From: Lumbricus rubellus
Taxonomy: Eukaryota; Annelida; Clitellata; Crassiclitellata; Lumbricidae
Length of the DNA stretch: 64,000 nt
Direction of reading: 5' to 3'
Assembly (NCBI GenBank): GCA_945859605.1
Contig: OX243816.1
Coordinates: 31,819,074-31,883,073, forward strand
Every line of letters starts with the position of its first letter. Position 1 is the stretch's first letter. Of the stretch, positions 24,235 to 45,584 are shown one piece after another. The position numbers and the translations under genes are program-made. The notes under the pieces are model-generated. The model was not told the origin of the DNA, ran no database searches, and saw nothing but the letters and a program-made list of their open reading frames with translations.

Positions 24235-24374
24235 CACAGACAGACAGACAGACAGGCAGGCAGACAGACAGACAGACAGACAGACAAACAAACAAACAAA
24301 CAAACATGCAGACAGGCAGACACACACGGACATACGTACATACATGACTTCTAAGATTTAATTATGTGTGACAT
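24090..24374. repeat. Duplicated segment, copy A, left part
   Basis: AGTCACACATAAGAAACAAA, then GTTATTCACGTTT, a (CAGA)n array and GATTTAATTATGTGTGACA match 48698-48916. Copy A continues at 24861-25010 after an insertion of about 485 bp. Confidence 0.85.
24132..24310. repeat. (CAGA)n microsatellite
   Basis: About 40 tetranucleotide units with AAAC and CAGG variants. The paralogous array at 48732-48828 is shorter and purer. Poly-DRQT and poly-CLSV frames are shadows. Confidence 0.97.
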
Positions 24375-24585
24375 TATCGATGACCTTTTAGGCAGACGTT
24401 GCGCGGCCACAAAATGTCTGAGCTGCTCCTCAGAAACAGTATGCTCTTGAGCATCCATCACAGGTACTCACGATTTTTTGGCGGCACTATAAAAGTCACC
24501 CCAAGCTCCCAAAATCACTGGTAAACCGTCCATCGTTCGAATAACATAGCATTGAAATCAGGCAGAAATGCAGCATTCTCGAGGG

Positions 24586-24860
24586 CATTGGCGTAGGGGA
24601 CATTTCAGGAGTGGAGGTGGGTGGGGGGTGGAAAAATTAGACTTTTGCCCGTAAATGTTTTTCGTCATCCGGCCGAATTCTTCTGAAATTTCACGTTACC
24701 TTTTCCCCAAAATTCTGAAAAACTTTTTTAGTCATCCGGTTTTTTTGCCCGATTTTTAAAACTTTTTTATTTTTCCAGGTCTGCTAGACCGAAACGTCAG
24801 ACTTGCCCGAAATTTGGGGGAGGCATTTGCCCCTCTGGACCCCCGTCTCCTACGCCTATG
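24586..24860. mobile_element. Short TIR element (MITE-like), 275 bp
   Basis: Left end CATTGGCGTAGGGGAC and right end GTCTCCTACGCCTATG are inverted repeats with 14 of 16 matching positions. The interior repeats CGTCATCCGGCC / AGTCATCCGG and is T-rich, with no ORF. No target duplication is evident. The class is not determined. Confidence 0.55.
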
Positions 24861-27539
<2,679 letters not shown>

Positions 27540-27540
<1 letters not shown>

Positions 27541-28000
27541 AACCAATGTTGATCATAAGGGCTGAATCCAAACAAAATCAACTGGGCAAGGCCCAAGGGT
27601 TCAAATTGAAAGAGTCAGAAAGGCAGTCAGCCGGTTAAGGTGGATTTTGTTTGGAGTTAAAACTGTGAGAGATGTGAAAGGGAAGAGGAATATGGGTAGG
27701 ATTTATGAAAAAGCAGTGTTTTAGTTTTGATTGAAAGACCTGTGGTTAGATAACAACAGCTAAGATTTATGGTGAGTTTGTAGGATGGATCAGATAGGAT
27801 TAGTAGGCCTAATTATAATACTGGTGGAAGCTTGTTCCAAAGACTGCGTTATATGTGTTGCTATGGAGTGATTTGCACATTTTAGCGATGTGTTGAACTG
27901 TTGATGGAGCAGTGTTGGGGTGGAAGAGGAAAAGGCTGAACGAAGTGCTTGAACAGTGAACAACTGGTGGTGGTAGGAGGGCTGTGGTGAGGGACTGAAA
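27540..28000 (-). mobile_element. Decayed LINE reverse-transcriptase C-terminus
   Basis: On the minus strand a short frame reads RSLWNKLPPVL near 27832-27865, the WN-LP block near the C-terminus of CR1/L2/jockey-type RT proteins, followed downstream by a degraded Lys-rich stretch. Many stops; no function expected. Confidence 0.4.
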
Positions 28001-29298
28001 TGTGTTGTCTAGTAATTATGACCATAAATATATTATCTTTCTTCATATATTTTGAGGTGGTGAAGTATTTAGATGACAGAAGTCATGTCACTTATGCACT
28101 GCATGATAACCAGAAGCAAGGTCGACTTTTAGGCTACAGTTTATCAACTGAACAAATCTGAACAAATAATTTAATTATTTATGAGTCAGAATTCCAATGG
28201 CTTAGAGGTGCAGGGACAAATTTAAGTGAGTGTAAAGTAAAAGTCAAATTAAATGAAGATCTACCCTGTGAGACACCAGGGATGTCCGGGGAAATTTACC
28301 TGGAGTGGGGAGTGCAGAGGAAATGCTGGGGCTGGGCTATCTCATGGGAAATGTCCATGAAAATCTCCTATACTCAACCATGTTGTTATGGGGGCTTGGG
28401 GGGAACTCCCCCAACACAAGTTGGAAGCAGTCTGCTTCAATTCCCTCACATAGTAGGCTCTGCATTCAAGTAGCATATACTGTCAACCAAACCAGTGTCA
28501 ATATCGGTAATGACCTACAGTCACCCTATGAGTTAACAGAATTTCCTATTGTCCTCAACAGTTTGTCAAAATGTTCTTCTAGTCTCCTAATGACTGCTTC
28601 AAACAGTTCTCCTGACCATTCAAGAATGTACCATCTCTTACAGTTCCAGATCATGTGTAAACACATTATGTACAATCTTTTATATGCCAAATAATGTTTA
28701 GCATGTGCACAGTAACAAGGCAAGCACTATTAAAAAACTATAAATACAGCATAGCAAATATACTAATTTACTTACATTAGGTTTGGTTGGATCTGGTTAC
28801 GAACCTAAGCATTGAATGACTTCAACTAGTGTGATTTGATAATGTCACAAGAGCACTCGCATCAAACACAGTGAAGTTATAGTCAAGCAGCTTCTCAGCA
28901 TTCTCAGGGCAGTTAGCTGTTAACCTGCCTGTATTATATTAACTAAAAAGTGATAACATAGTCCAAATCTCTTTATAATCAATCTTTAATTCTCTAATCA
29001 TTGGTAGCATAAGAACATGATAAACAGCAACAAAAGCTCAATCACGTAGGGTGTTTGAGACAAAACACATCGGAAATCTGACATAATAGTCATGAAAAGG
29101 CATTTCTCAACAAATCACAGCCTTCTGTATTATATAACCAACAGCCTTTAAGATTCTTTCATGCATGAAGTGCTGAAGTTATCACAATACAACAACGAGA
29201 GATATTGAAAGTTTTGCAAATTACAAAACTGTGCAAAACGTGTGCATATACTCTAAGGCTTGTGTTTGCTATAGTTGACAGCTTCCTATCCACAAATG
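28001..29298. other. No gene recognised
   Basis: Open frames around 28282-28694 have no recognisable domain. Nothing else seen. Confidence 0.4.
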
Positions 29299-29371
29299 AA
29301 ATGAATGAATGAATGAATGAATGAATGAATGAATGAATGAATGAATGAATGAATGAATGAATGAATGAATG
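29299..29371. repeat. (AATG)n microsatellite
   Basis: About 18 AATG units. Same unit as the tails and flanks near 51261 and 56812, where LINE 3' ends lie close by. Confidence 0.97.
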
Positions 29372-29839
29372 TATTATGTAGGCAACAATGGCCCCAATAT
29401 TGAACCTTCGGAAACTCCACATATCACCAAAAGAGAAGCTGAGGAGTGGTTAACATAAAGATACTGCAGCGTATTTGATAAGTAGCTACAGAACCATTTC
29501 AGAGGTGAGCCTCTTACTCAAATCAAATCAATTTATTGATCCAAGTATTTCAAAGTGTGAAACAATAATAATCAAGATAATTAATCAGAGACAATACAAC
29601 ACATATCACAAAAAGAGAAGTGAGGAGGAGTGGTTAAGTCCAGTGCTTAATAGATCTATTAAAATTTTTATTGCAATGATTTCATTGGGGTCAGTTGGAA
29701 GGACAACAACAGAATTCTTAGTGGATGGAGGCAAATAATTTCCAAATGTTTGCTTAGGCTGTGAAGTTTAGGTGATAATGATTGTGCAAGACCATTAAAA
29801 TAAAGTGCCGTTAGCAGTAAGTCACAACAGCCGAATCAT

Positions 29840-30270
29840 CTATAATTCAATTCAATTTATTTATTGTAACAATCAACCATAAACAATAGTCATAGTACAA
29901 GATGTTTCACATAATCGGATGGCAGCAAGGAAGGCCCTAAGGGATGAGTATCCCGCTAACAGAGACACCTATTTACATGGGCAATTTTAATTGATGGCTA
30001 AACGGTTGACATCGTGAATTGAACAGTAGGCTGAAAAAAACAGAATGAAATGACAATTAATGTAATAGTCTTAACTTAAAAAAACACACGCTAAAACAGT
30101 GCTCACAAGGTTAAACATCTTTGCAGTCATTAATCAAATAGTCACGTAGCAGTGTCTTAGCCCTTAGTAAACTTGATGCCTGATGAATATGATTAGGAAT
30201 CTAGTTCTATACATAATGCTTGGTCAAAGTTATGTTTGATTATGTTCATAAAAAGACATATGCCAAATTG
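29840..30270 (-). mobile_element. LINE 3'-end remnant
   Basis: Antisense copy. The right part reads IPNHIHQASSLLRAKTLLRD with two stops upstream, matching the RT C-terminal pattern WN-IP---...-FK--L. The left end carries TTCAATTCAATTTATTTATT, a typical LINE tail in antisense. Confidence 0.5.
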
Positions 30271-31998
30271 ATTTTTATTTTCATTGCATAACTGCTTTAC
30301 ACATGTGCATTCAGTTTTAATTAATAAGCCTTTAAAAGTAAAAATAGTTTCATGACTTACAATTCTAGTCATTTCAATCTTATCTAAGTTAGGGGGTGAT
30401 TCAGGTTGTTCAGGAAACCAGCTGATGATCGGTAAGATTCAGACACATAATAGCCAGAGTTGGTATTAAAATATATTATCTATTTGTACTTGAAGTGGGA
30501 GTGATTCTGGAAGGATGCAGGATCAATGGCAAGAAATGACCAGCCATCATGGATTCAAGAAAATTGTTGGTGGAAGAATGACAGGCTGATGCTAACAAGT
30601 CAATGACTCAATGTTAAAGTCACCTGTTATGAAGATTGGTCTTAAAATTTATTATTACCGGTTTTTATTATTTATTATTGCATCCTGTTATATTTTATGG
30701 ATCATTTTTAGGTAATGATATCATAGACGGGGGGGGTCATGTCCTACTCCGGGGGGAATATGTCCAGGGGGCTATAGTGTCCGGAGGGATAATGTTCTAC
30801 ACCCGTTGAGCTTATTTCTATAAGCTTTTTGCTTTTGAAAAGATCCAAAAAATTCCAGTTTTCCTGTGCACTTTTTTGTACATAATTGTGATTCTTTTTA
30901 GCAATCGATTTCTTTAGACATGGTAGATCAGTTGATTTAGGCCTTTTTAGGGCCTATGCTTAACCAATGAGGTGTAAGATGGAAAATTAATTTCATAAAT
31001 GGATGAATTGTTTTAGAAAAGCATAGAAAGACACAATTGTATCCGAGCTGGAGGATGCATCTGTCCATGTATAATATATGTCTTGTCTGAATTTTTTATA
31101 TATCGATGGAAATTATAAACTTGCAGTACATGTGTTGTTAATTGGCTGACTTAACTGAGTGACTGCTTGGTGCCTGGCTGGTTGGCTGAATGAGTGAGTT
31201 ATTGAGTGAGTGACAGAGTGAGTGAGAGACCGGATCAGTTACAGACACACAGACAGTACAAACAAAACATTGGCAGACTGCATGGGAAAGGTGAAAAATC
31301 TTGTGGACGACCTTGCTTCAATTGAGGACTGACATCATAATTTCGTACAATGGTGTCTGTGATGGCATATTCATACACAAGCAAGTGGTTTGTGTGCCTT
31401 AATGTCTGGTTTATGTCTTTTCCTTTTCTGCTTTCTGCCTTGTGAGTTTACAAATACATTGAATTTGGGAATATAATTCTGATATTTCATTGAAAACTTA
31501 GGCCTACTTGACCCACTGTGCAGCAATTTTTATTTGGTCAATAGACAGACAAGCAAGCAGAGGCCTGTCATGACAAAGAAAGGCTTATATATACATTATG
31601 CATGTAATTATCCTAGGCTAAGCTATGGGTCTCAGAAACGTAAGCATTCAGCTGGGTACTCAACCATAAACGGCAGAGGTGTGACTGGAGGTAGGCTCTT
31701 CGGCTGGGGCAGCCGAGATGGGTTTGTTTCCCCTTGCCTGGTTCGTACAGCCTACAGACAAGATTGGCTACCAAGGTTCTTTGATTGCCTACAAACCAAG
31801 ATCAATCCACACAAAGAACCTTGCCTACAGACCACTAATGTTGACTACAGGCTCAGCATTAATATGGGAGACTGTAGCAAGCTGCAGTTGGGCTAACCTG
31901 TTGCTGCCTAAGTCAGCCAGCGCTCAAGTTAGTGGAGGGAATTTTGGTTGTCACCTGCTGCTGTTCTCCGGCCTCGTTCCGGACTGTAGTATCACACT
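30271..31998. other. Non-coding DNA with a G-run cluster
   Basis: Includes the G-run cluster at 30728-30812. An open frame at 31534-31896 has no recognised domain. No gene supported. Confidence 0.4.
30728..30812. repeat. Short G-rich repeated motif
   Basis: GGGGGGGTCATGTCC, GGGGGGAATATGTCC and GGGGGCTATAGTGTCC follow one another, then GGAGGGATAATGTTC. About 19-22 bp units. Confidence 0.7.
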
Positions 31999-32112
31999 GT
32001 AGTTACTGTTTAACGACACTGCCGTTACAAAGACGATCAATGTCACCCTCCTCCTTTATATCTTTTATCTAGTCTTAGGACTGCACTGTCTGAGTACAAA
32101 CAGTGCCAGACT
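31999..32112. repeat. Dispersed repeat, copy 1 of a pair
   Basis: TTTAACGACACTGCCGTTAC, then AAGACGATCAATGTCACCCT and CCTCCTT match 51940-52045 (TTTAACGACACTGTTGGATA, then AAGATCATTAGCGTCGCCCT), and the similarity continues into GACTNGCACTG. Same orientation. Confidence 0.65.
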
Positions 32113-32485
32113 TTAGAGCGTTTGTAGGAGCACCATCAGCTCTTTCAGCTGGTTTTGGACAACCAATAAATTGTACATTGTAGCACAATCAGTACTATAC
32201 CATTCCAGAGTCTCAATATGCAAATGGACAATGGTATCACATTGCAGTAACATAGCATAATACTGGTAATAAGCCCATAAAGTGGTTCAGAAGATGTTCA
32301 GTCTGTGTTACAACCAATGGAAGCTAGTTAGGCTTTAGGCCTAATGCTTAATATTTTAGCTCTCATAGCTCACGCTTACACTGAACTTTTGCACATAAGA
32401 ATTTCTGCCATAATATTCCTTTTGATTTCTTAAATAATATTATATACCTATGTATGTAGGGTGCTAAATTCAAAATCCGCTCCAT

Positions 32486-32720
32486 TTGTACTGTCACCTT
32501 CCCAGTGATAATTTTGTAGGCTTTAATAAGGTATCATCTGCTCTCCCATCATCTCTTCAATGTTGCCAGCTCACACCTCATGCCAGACCAATATTAAGCA
32601 GTTCACTATTACAATATTTGGGCCTCAACTGTGGAACTCTATTGTATGAGCCAAAGACAATATTGTTCCACACTTGAGGCCCAACTATTCCTAAACTCTC
32701 TTAACTACTTTAAGTTGGCC
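32486..32720 (+). mobile_element. LINE C-terminal remnant
   Basis: One frame reads FGPQLWNSIV at about 32618-32648, the conserved GP-LWN block near the end of jockey/CR1-type RT proteins, preceded by a decayed basic stretch. Stops present. Confidence 0.5.
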
Positions 32721-33419
32721 TAAAATATTTATATAGAGCCTGCTTCTGTTTGTAAGCTTAAGCTTTCACTATGACTTGTATAAGCCACGATTCTTTTTTC
32801 CCCTTTTCTTCATCGTCTATTTTTACTATAAAGTGAGGATAACTAAGTGTTTGAGCTTCTTCTCCTCAATAGCTGGTCCACATTATCCTGTGCTGTTACA
32901 TCATTCTCAAGCTCACTTGAATTTGGCTGGCTAAGTTTATTTGATATAAAAATTATATGATTTGAAGCTGATTTGAATGTTCCCAAATCTTCCAGCATTA
33001 ACAGCTGAAATAATTATTCAGTACTTCATTAGCTTCCACATTATCATGATGAATTGATTATTGTGATCTAATCTATTCTGAAATGTCACATATGGCTTCA
33101 AAATTCAATGCCCTTAGTTTTTAAAAACATGTGTTACTAAATGCACTATTTCACTTTTACATTATTTCATTTTTAAAGGGGGTGTAGCTAAGGCCTTGTC
33201 CACTGCTGCAAGTGCCCACTACATAATGCCTGTGGTCTTACTCAACATTGTTCAAGGTTTAAGTAGCCTACTGTCAACAAAGCGAATTGAAACTCTGCCA
33301 CTGGGCATTCTCTGCCAGTGCCAGTCTCAAACCTGGATAAAGGAGGAGGGCGATACTAAGCATCTTTGATATGGCAGGGTCATTAAACTTGTAACAAGAA
33401 AGCACATTGCACTATGTCT

Positions 33420-33840
33420 TACTCCATCAGCTGCATTAGGTAACACCAGTTGATTTCAGGATAAAATTTAAATTGGCCTGTTTGACCTACAAATTCCTCA
33501 GCACCAGTAGTACTACACATCCCTACCTTCAACCACTACAAAATTCCAACATTCCTCCTCCTTGCCTGTGATTACAAAGCATGAATCTTTTACACGCGTT
33601 ACGGGCCCCTGTGTATTTAATGCCCCTGCACCCAGGGGATGGAATTGGCTTCCACTCTGGCTTTGTAGCTCAAATTCAGTTTCGTCCTTCAAAAAGGTTC
33701 AAAACTCACCATTTGTCCTAGACTTTCAAGCACATGGGACTTCTTACTGCCTCTTCTCCTGACGACTGACTTTCCATGCCTCAGATTCACATTTCAATGT
33801 GACCTTGCATACACTATAAATTTACTTAATAATGATAATA
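33420..33840 (+). mobile_element. LINE C-terminal remnant, same family as 43836-44230
   Basis: GATAAAATTTAAATTGGCCTG and then a frame FRIKFKLACLTYKFLS parallel the piece at 43867 (FKIKFKLACLINKSLS). The ends also align: TAGCTCAAATTCA, CAAGCACATG and CTCAGATTCA..TTTNAATGTGA. Disrupted. Confidence 0.6.
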
Positions 33841-35343
33841 ATAATATGTACAGAGACTACACCATCAGTTTCCATACACACTTTTCTTTTCCTTTGTGGT
33901 GAACTTGTTCTATATCAGGAGCTTTCCTGAACTATCATAAATGTCTGTAGTGTCTGCAGCTCATGTTTTCACCATTCCAGTCAGCCCCGTACCCTCCGAT
34001 GCTGCCTCTCCTTTCAGGCTACCACAACTTTCGCTAACACCATTACATGCAGTAGGGTGGACTTTTCTTTACTTGATAATCATAAATTAATAGTCTTATC
34101 TGAATGCTGCAGCAAGACCATTTGATGCCAAGCCGGCAGCCATCCTGTGCCCTCCCACAGGGATTTGAACCTCCACTGAGGAGGTCCGAGGTCGGCTACA
34201 AAACCATGTGTGTCTCAATAATACTGACTACCAAGTGCATTGTAAATTTAATACGTTTTCCATCTCTAAAGTATTTACAGCCTGATCCAGTAAAGGAAAA
34301 CAGTGCGAAAACACACAAATGGCACGGAGGAATTATTATGCAAGTTTACAATTTCTCGTGTACCTCTTATCTTTCACGCTTAATCGCCATGCCACCATTG
34401 GAAGCCATGTCCACAACACTGTAGAAATTGTAGAAAAGAAAACTAGAGAAATAAGAAACCTGTCTGACCGACTGACTGAAATGCAGTTCAGATATGAAGA
34501 AGAACCTAATGACTCCAACTGAATTCAATTTCTCTAATTGTACAGATGCATTTCTTTGTTTGATACCAATAATCATCACCTTCTAGGTCTGCAAGGGAAA
34601 GTTAATCCATAGCAAATGATTGTAATCGAGTAAAGCAGGCAATCAATGCATTAAATTATTGTTCAGCAACCCTGCATTTACGAAGCATAACATTTATAAA
34701 GTATCGTTCAAGACCCTAGAAACACAGTGCAATAAATTCAGCCCTCTTGCAATATGAATTCAAAAGTTTTGCAGTACATGCTATGCTTTCAAAAAAACTT
34801 TCCACTAAGCACTGTTTTCAGAAACTTTGCAATAGACACAGACTGTGCTTTGAGAAGTTTTGAAAATCTGTAGGAAACGCGCTATGATTCAGAAACTTTA
34901 ATATAGACTACTGTACATACTTGATTAGCAACGATTTTCAATTTAGACTGAAGTGCAATGTCTTCAAGGCAGACTTCACAACCAGTGTTAACAACAAAGT
35001 TCTTAAAAGTTCCATAAATCAGACTACCTCAACAGAATAAACATTTACAGACTTTTCATTGACAAGATAACATTTAAAAAATCTCTTGGGGGATTTTTCA
35101 CCACAATTGCAGTCACTATTCAACCCACAACACCTCTGCACCAAACACCGATTAGAACCCGATTCACAAAGCAGATTACGCCAGAGATCGTTTAAAAAAC
35201 AATTTACATATTGCCTCTAGCCGATCAAACTACACAGAGGTGCTCGTGGTAGGACGGACGTTAGACGCGCTGCCGAAATCATTTCCATCTGTTCAGACCA
35301 ATGCTGTTGGCAGCAGAAAAAGAAGTAAAGGAATGACGAGTTT
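33841..35343. other. 3' flank of the ARMC2-like gene
   Basis: Would hold its 3' UTR; no clear poly(A) signal was identified. A short frame ending near 34522 has coiled-coil-like EKKTREIRNLSDRL but no gene context. Confidence 0.35.
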
Positions 35344-41517
<6,174 letters not shown>

Positions 41518-42640
41518 CTTCAACAGGAAAAACAACAAAGACACATTATCTGAAGAGCTTGTTACAATAGGTTTAATTACATGACAGATTCGCTGGTGAG
41601 CCTGGCAATCACCAAGCCCTTCACGTCTTCTCCTGTGCTGGAACTTTACTCTTGGAACAGTCTTCCACTGCACACAAAGCCACACGTTACATTTCTGCTC
41701 AACGCAAATTATATTTAAGACGTGACTTAATAAAAATAGGTTTTTGCTACTTTTTGCTGCGTTATGTTTTTGAATCGTCAAAAACAGAGGGCGGTCTGAC
41801 TAAATAATATAACTTTTGCTCTGTTTTGAAATATTTTGATTAAATCTGGCCATCATGTATAAACATAGTTTCCATTTAAGCCTGTAATATTTTATTTAAA
41901 AATTCTTACTTCTGGCCAAGATATTGGCAAAAAACCGTAGAGGACTGTCTTTTTTATGGCCCACCTGTATGTATCATCGGCAAACGATGATATATTCTGA
42001 TGATGTGCTGATGAACTGAGGTGTTGACCACGTACGAGGATGGACCAGCACCAGATCTTTGGACTACGCTGGCATTGATGGATTAGACAAGTATCCACTG
42101 TAGCGCGTAGATTGACTCCGACTCTTCGGAAAATCGACCACCCAGATGTTTATGTTATAGTGCGTTGAGCTTGGATAACATCGAGGCAAGAACAGAGTGA
42201 CAGACGGTATTGAACATGCATCCCTGAAAGACTGTTGATATGGTCATTCACTGTTTGATGCTTCAACTGGTCCTGTTTGCACTGTCAGAGAGTCTTGAAA
42301 GTTGAATCTGGCATCCTTTTTGCTCACACCAATCTAGAATGACAATACAAGTTTACCTGTATGCAGTTGCTAGCAGTATATAAAGGCAGTGACAGATGTT
42401 ATGCTTATCAGACAACATTACCTCAAATCATGAAGGCATGAGCACCTGAAGCGTTAATAACTTAACATACATGTATATTGCCTTATATTTGGCTTTGGTT
42501 GCAAGCGAGATCCAAACTTGATTATCCTTACAAAACCAGCAATTTACAAAACCAACAAATTAAATCAATTGTTTCGGAAAAGGCAAAGCAATTAGAAGAC
42601 ATATTTGATTAGGCCTATTTATTTATGAAGTACAAGTTGT
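41518..42640. other. No further exon recognised
   Basis: Expected to hold upstream intron of the ARMC2-like gene. Frames at 41437-41781 and 41892-42098 do not read as armadillo repeats. Possible old repeat at 41900-42250, not identified. Confidence 0.35.
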
Positions 42641-42779
42641 ATAGGTGAACATGCATGAGAACAACTGGAGCATTGTAGGGGCAGACCCAGTTGTGGTATA
42701 TAGGTACTTTGTACATCTGTTTAAACGGTTTAGCCTTAAACTCCAACAAGTCCGAGTCAGTTTTGTTCGGTTGAAACCA

Positions 42780-42951
42780 GCAGCTGCGACTCTGCACTCT
42801 TTCGCTTCACTTTGTAGCATAGACCATGCAGTAGTGCACCTATCAGACACTATCAAAGCACTTCTAAGGCTCTCTAGGTACCCTTGTAATGGCGTGGCTG
42901 TGTTACGGCACCATATAAATTGTCATTATTATTATTATTATTATTATTATA
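42780..42951 (+). repeat. (ATT)n-tailed dispersed repeat, copy 2
   Basis: Same body and simple tail as 1340-1455. The array resumes as (ATT)n at 42995-43032 and 43248-43275. Confidence 0.5.
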
Positions 42952-42994
42952 AAATTGTAAATGACTTTGTGAGTTTATTTGAAAAAAAATGTGT

Positions 42995-42996
42995 GA

Positions 42997-43032
<36 letters not shown>

Positions 43033-43245
43033 CAAAAGAACCTGAAAAGTCATACAGGCTAATGGAAATGCTCTATTGTTCCAACATTCATAGTCATTCA
43101 GTCTAAGACCTCCAGGTGTCTTGACTGATCGAGTCTATTGTACCCAAAACAGACAACGAGTTCCCTATTTGTAGGGCGACTGAAAGGCGCTGAAACAGAT
43201 GGCTCATCTCACGCTGGTCACTTTTGGCTGCTGATATCTTTCTTA

Positions 43246-43275
<30 letters not shown>
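42995..43275. repeat. Two further (ATT)n arrays
   Basis: TTA/ATT runs at about 42995-43032 and 43248-43275. The stretch between shows no gene. Confidence 0.8.
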
Positions 43276-43277
<2 letters not shown>

Positions 43278-43574
43278 GCTAACTGTGGACGGTAAAGCTC
43301 ACATTCCAGCCACACATAACTAGCAACTGAAATTTTTTTGGTATCACATGAGAGATATACATCATAATTATCAGGTAGGTCCTGACTATGAACATGCCAC
43401 AAATCATAGTCTGCTCTCTTGTGTCCACTCAAATTGATTATGCTAATTTGATTCTGCTGGTCTCTCAGACTCTGAGCTCAAAAATGCTATTGGCTGTAAT
43501 GCATCCAAAATTCTTTAGCAAGGTTTGTGCTGCATGTCACACTAGAACTTGTTCTTACTCCATCATTCATTCTT

Positions 43575-43835
43575 TCATTCAGTAAATGCATTTGTATAGC
43601 GCCTCTTCAAGGGGACTGCTCAGGGGCGCTCCCAACCCCAGTGCGACTAAATAACACGGTCTTAGGGCGAGAGAGGAATGCCTGAGGAGTTCTAGAAAGG
43701 AAATGGAGCCTCAAAGGGGAGGCCACTACAGGTCGAGTGTCCTATCACCGAGAAGTGGAAGTACGAGCAAAAGGAACTGAGAGCAGACTTTGTTTAGTCA
43801 AACCAAGAGAGCAGAAGTGGCAAGCACTAAGAGTA
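43575..43835 (-). mobile_element. LINE 3'-end remnant, related to 40975-41340
   Basis: TGTATAGCGCCTCTTCAAGG, then GAGAGAGGAATGCCTG, AGTTCTAGAAAGG and GGGAGGCCACTACAGGTCGA align in order with 41003-41160. CATTCATTCTTTCATTCAG precedes it as the tail. Confidence 0.6.
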
Positions 43836-44230
43836 GGGCTAAATCAGCTGCATTGGCTTCCTGTTGAGTTCAAGATAAAATTTAAACTGGCCTGTTTGAT
43901 CAACAAATCCTTAAGCAAAAGTACACCTCCCTAACTTCAGTCACTACAAACTCCATACATTCCTCCTCGTTGCCTCTTATCATCATGGATCTTTTAGATG
44001 AGCCCCAGTTATGGGCCCGTGACACAGAGAATGGAATTACCTTCTGCTCTTGCTTTGTAGCTCAAATTCATTTCCTTCCTTCCAAAAGTGGCTCAAAACC
44101 CGCTAAATATTTCTCCCTGGCTTTCAAGCACATGTATAGATATCTAACTTCATCTCCTGATGACTCAGATTCAAATTTTAATGTGATCTTGCATGCATTC
44201 AAAATTTAAGTCGTACTTACCTCAGACCTT
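43836..44230 (+). mobile_element. LINE C-terminal remnant
   Basis: Frame QLHWLPVEFKIKFKLACLIN carries the LHWLPV block found near the C-terminus of CR1/L2/jockey RT proteins. Disrupted after KSTPP. Parallel to 33420-33840. Confidence 0.65.
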
Positions 44231-44569
44231 CCCGTTCAGAGCTGTACATTGGGAAGCGCTTTTCTCCATTCCTCTCTGTACATCACCATTTCAGCAACGT
44301 CGTTCCACATCATCTACAGACATTGAAAAGTCGAAAACTCTTTAGCAGAGTCTCCATCCGGTTTTCCTCTATAATTCTATCTCTTCCGCGTCTCCCCCCT
44401 CTCTGACCCAGGTTGTTGCTTGTTTGGCTCTTCAGTACTGATCCATTCTTATAATGTGTCCCATCCACTTTAATAGCCACTTCCTGATATTACTCCCCAG
44501 TAGCTCTGGTTCTCCTGTCCCATCCTTTCTTTAATGCGTTTGTCCGTTGTCCTGTAATAATAATTACAT

Positions 44570-44591
44570 CGAAATGTAATAATAATAATAC

Positions 44592-44622
<31 letters not shown>
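44570..44622. repeat. (AAT)n microsatellite
   Basis: AAT units with one interruption. Confidence 0.9.
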
Positions 44623-44727
44623 TGTTATAGGGAGAATATGTAGATATTGCATGGGGGTATTTGCAGTTGTATGGGTAAAACTAAATGGAAACCATATACA
44701 GGAATTCATCCTACACATAATGTATTG

Positions 44728-44963
44728 TGGGGAGCGATGGTGGAGGGGTATGTTTGGTGCCTTGGAGCCGGAAGGTTGTAGGTTTAAAATCCACCTGAAG
44801 CTGCCGCATAAGGACCCTCAGCAATTCATTCAATCGCAATTGCTCATGTGCTTCGGCTTGAAACTTCGATTAGCGTATGTGCTGTAGTTGGGAGCACGTC
44901 TGAGAAGATTCTTTAAGGGGCGCTATAACAACTGCTCATGCGTACATACATACATACATACAT
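44728..44963 (+). repeat. Diverged tRNA-derived SINE
   Basis: GGGGAGCGATGGTGGAGGGG head, weakened B box (GGTTTAAAATCC), body ending AAGGGGCGCTATAACAACTG and a (CATA)n tail. Older than the copies at 53470 and 59734. Confidence 0.7.
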
Positions 44964-45584
44964 AAAGTCAGCAACCAACAGTATAATAATAAAGGCAACT
45001 TTCACAGACGAGAACAGTTATTTTCATAACATCTGTTAAATTTCTTGTTAATTCAATGTTCACTAATTTTAAACATTATCAAACTCGGCATGTATTTTAA
45101 AGATTGCACTTTTAACAACTGGTCAAAATCTAATGTTTTGATTAGGGTTTTTGCCATTGAGTTTAGGAAAGATTTTCAGGTAAACGTGTAGTTCAGTATT
45201 GTAATTTAGCACTATTATTTTTAACCAATTCAACTGCTGCTTTGGCAAAACTCCTTTTCGATAATCCTGCTTTGCTTACGGTAGTTCAGTCTTTTAATCA
45301 ATAGCATTTTATTTTAAAAGCAACAATTATTTTTCATCAACACAAGTCAGATTGATGAAAATAATTTTTGCTTAATTTTTTAGATTTAATTACCCACATA
45401 ATGAAAATAGTTAAAGCTAAGATAAGATTATTTTCATATTGCCCATGTCAAAAGCTGTTTGTTGACTCACGGCGCATATGGTTATTTTGCGAGAATATCT
45501 TATACAACAGTTCGATTTTATGAGTATCTTTAATTTCACCCTCGACTTTCCACAACAAAACGTCCCATATTCTGGAAGAGGTAT
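44964..45584. other. AT-rich spacer, nothing recognised
   Basis: No ORF, RNA or repeat call. Confidence 0.5.

Noticed and set aside
24092..24354. Cys/Leu/Ser/Val-rich and DRQT-repeat frames
   Set aside because: The (CAGA)n array is open in all frames because its unit of four gives a 12-base period without stops.
34150..34200. SINE or tRNA fragment with antisense B box GGATTTGAACC
   Set aside because: Flanks do not match the SINE head or body closely enough.
34319..34522. 67-residue frame with coiled-coil-like EKKTREIRNLSDRL
   Set aside because: No start context or partner exon; could be a remnant but nothing supports it.
41892..42098. Frame with FADD on the minus strand
   Set aside because: The surrounding residues do not match any RT motif; chance occurrence.
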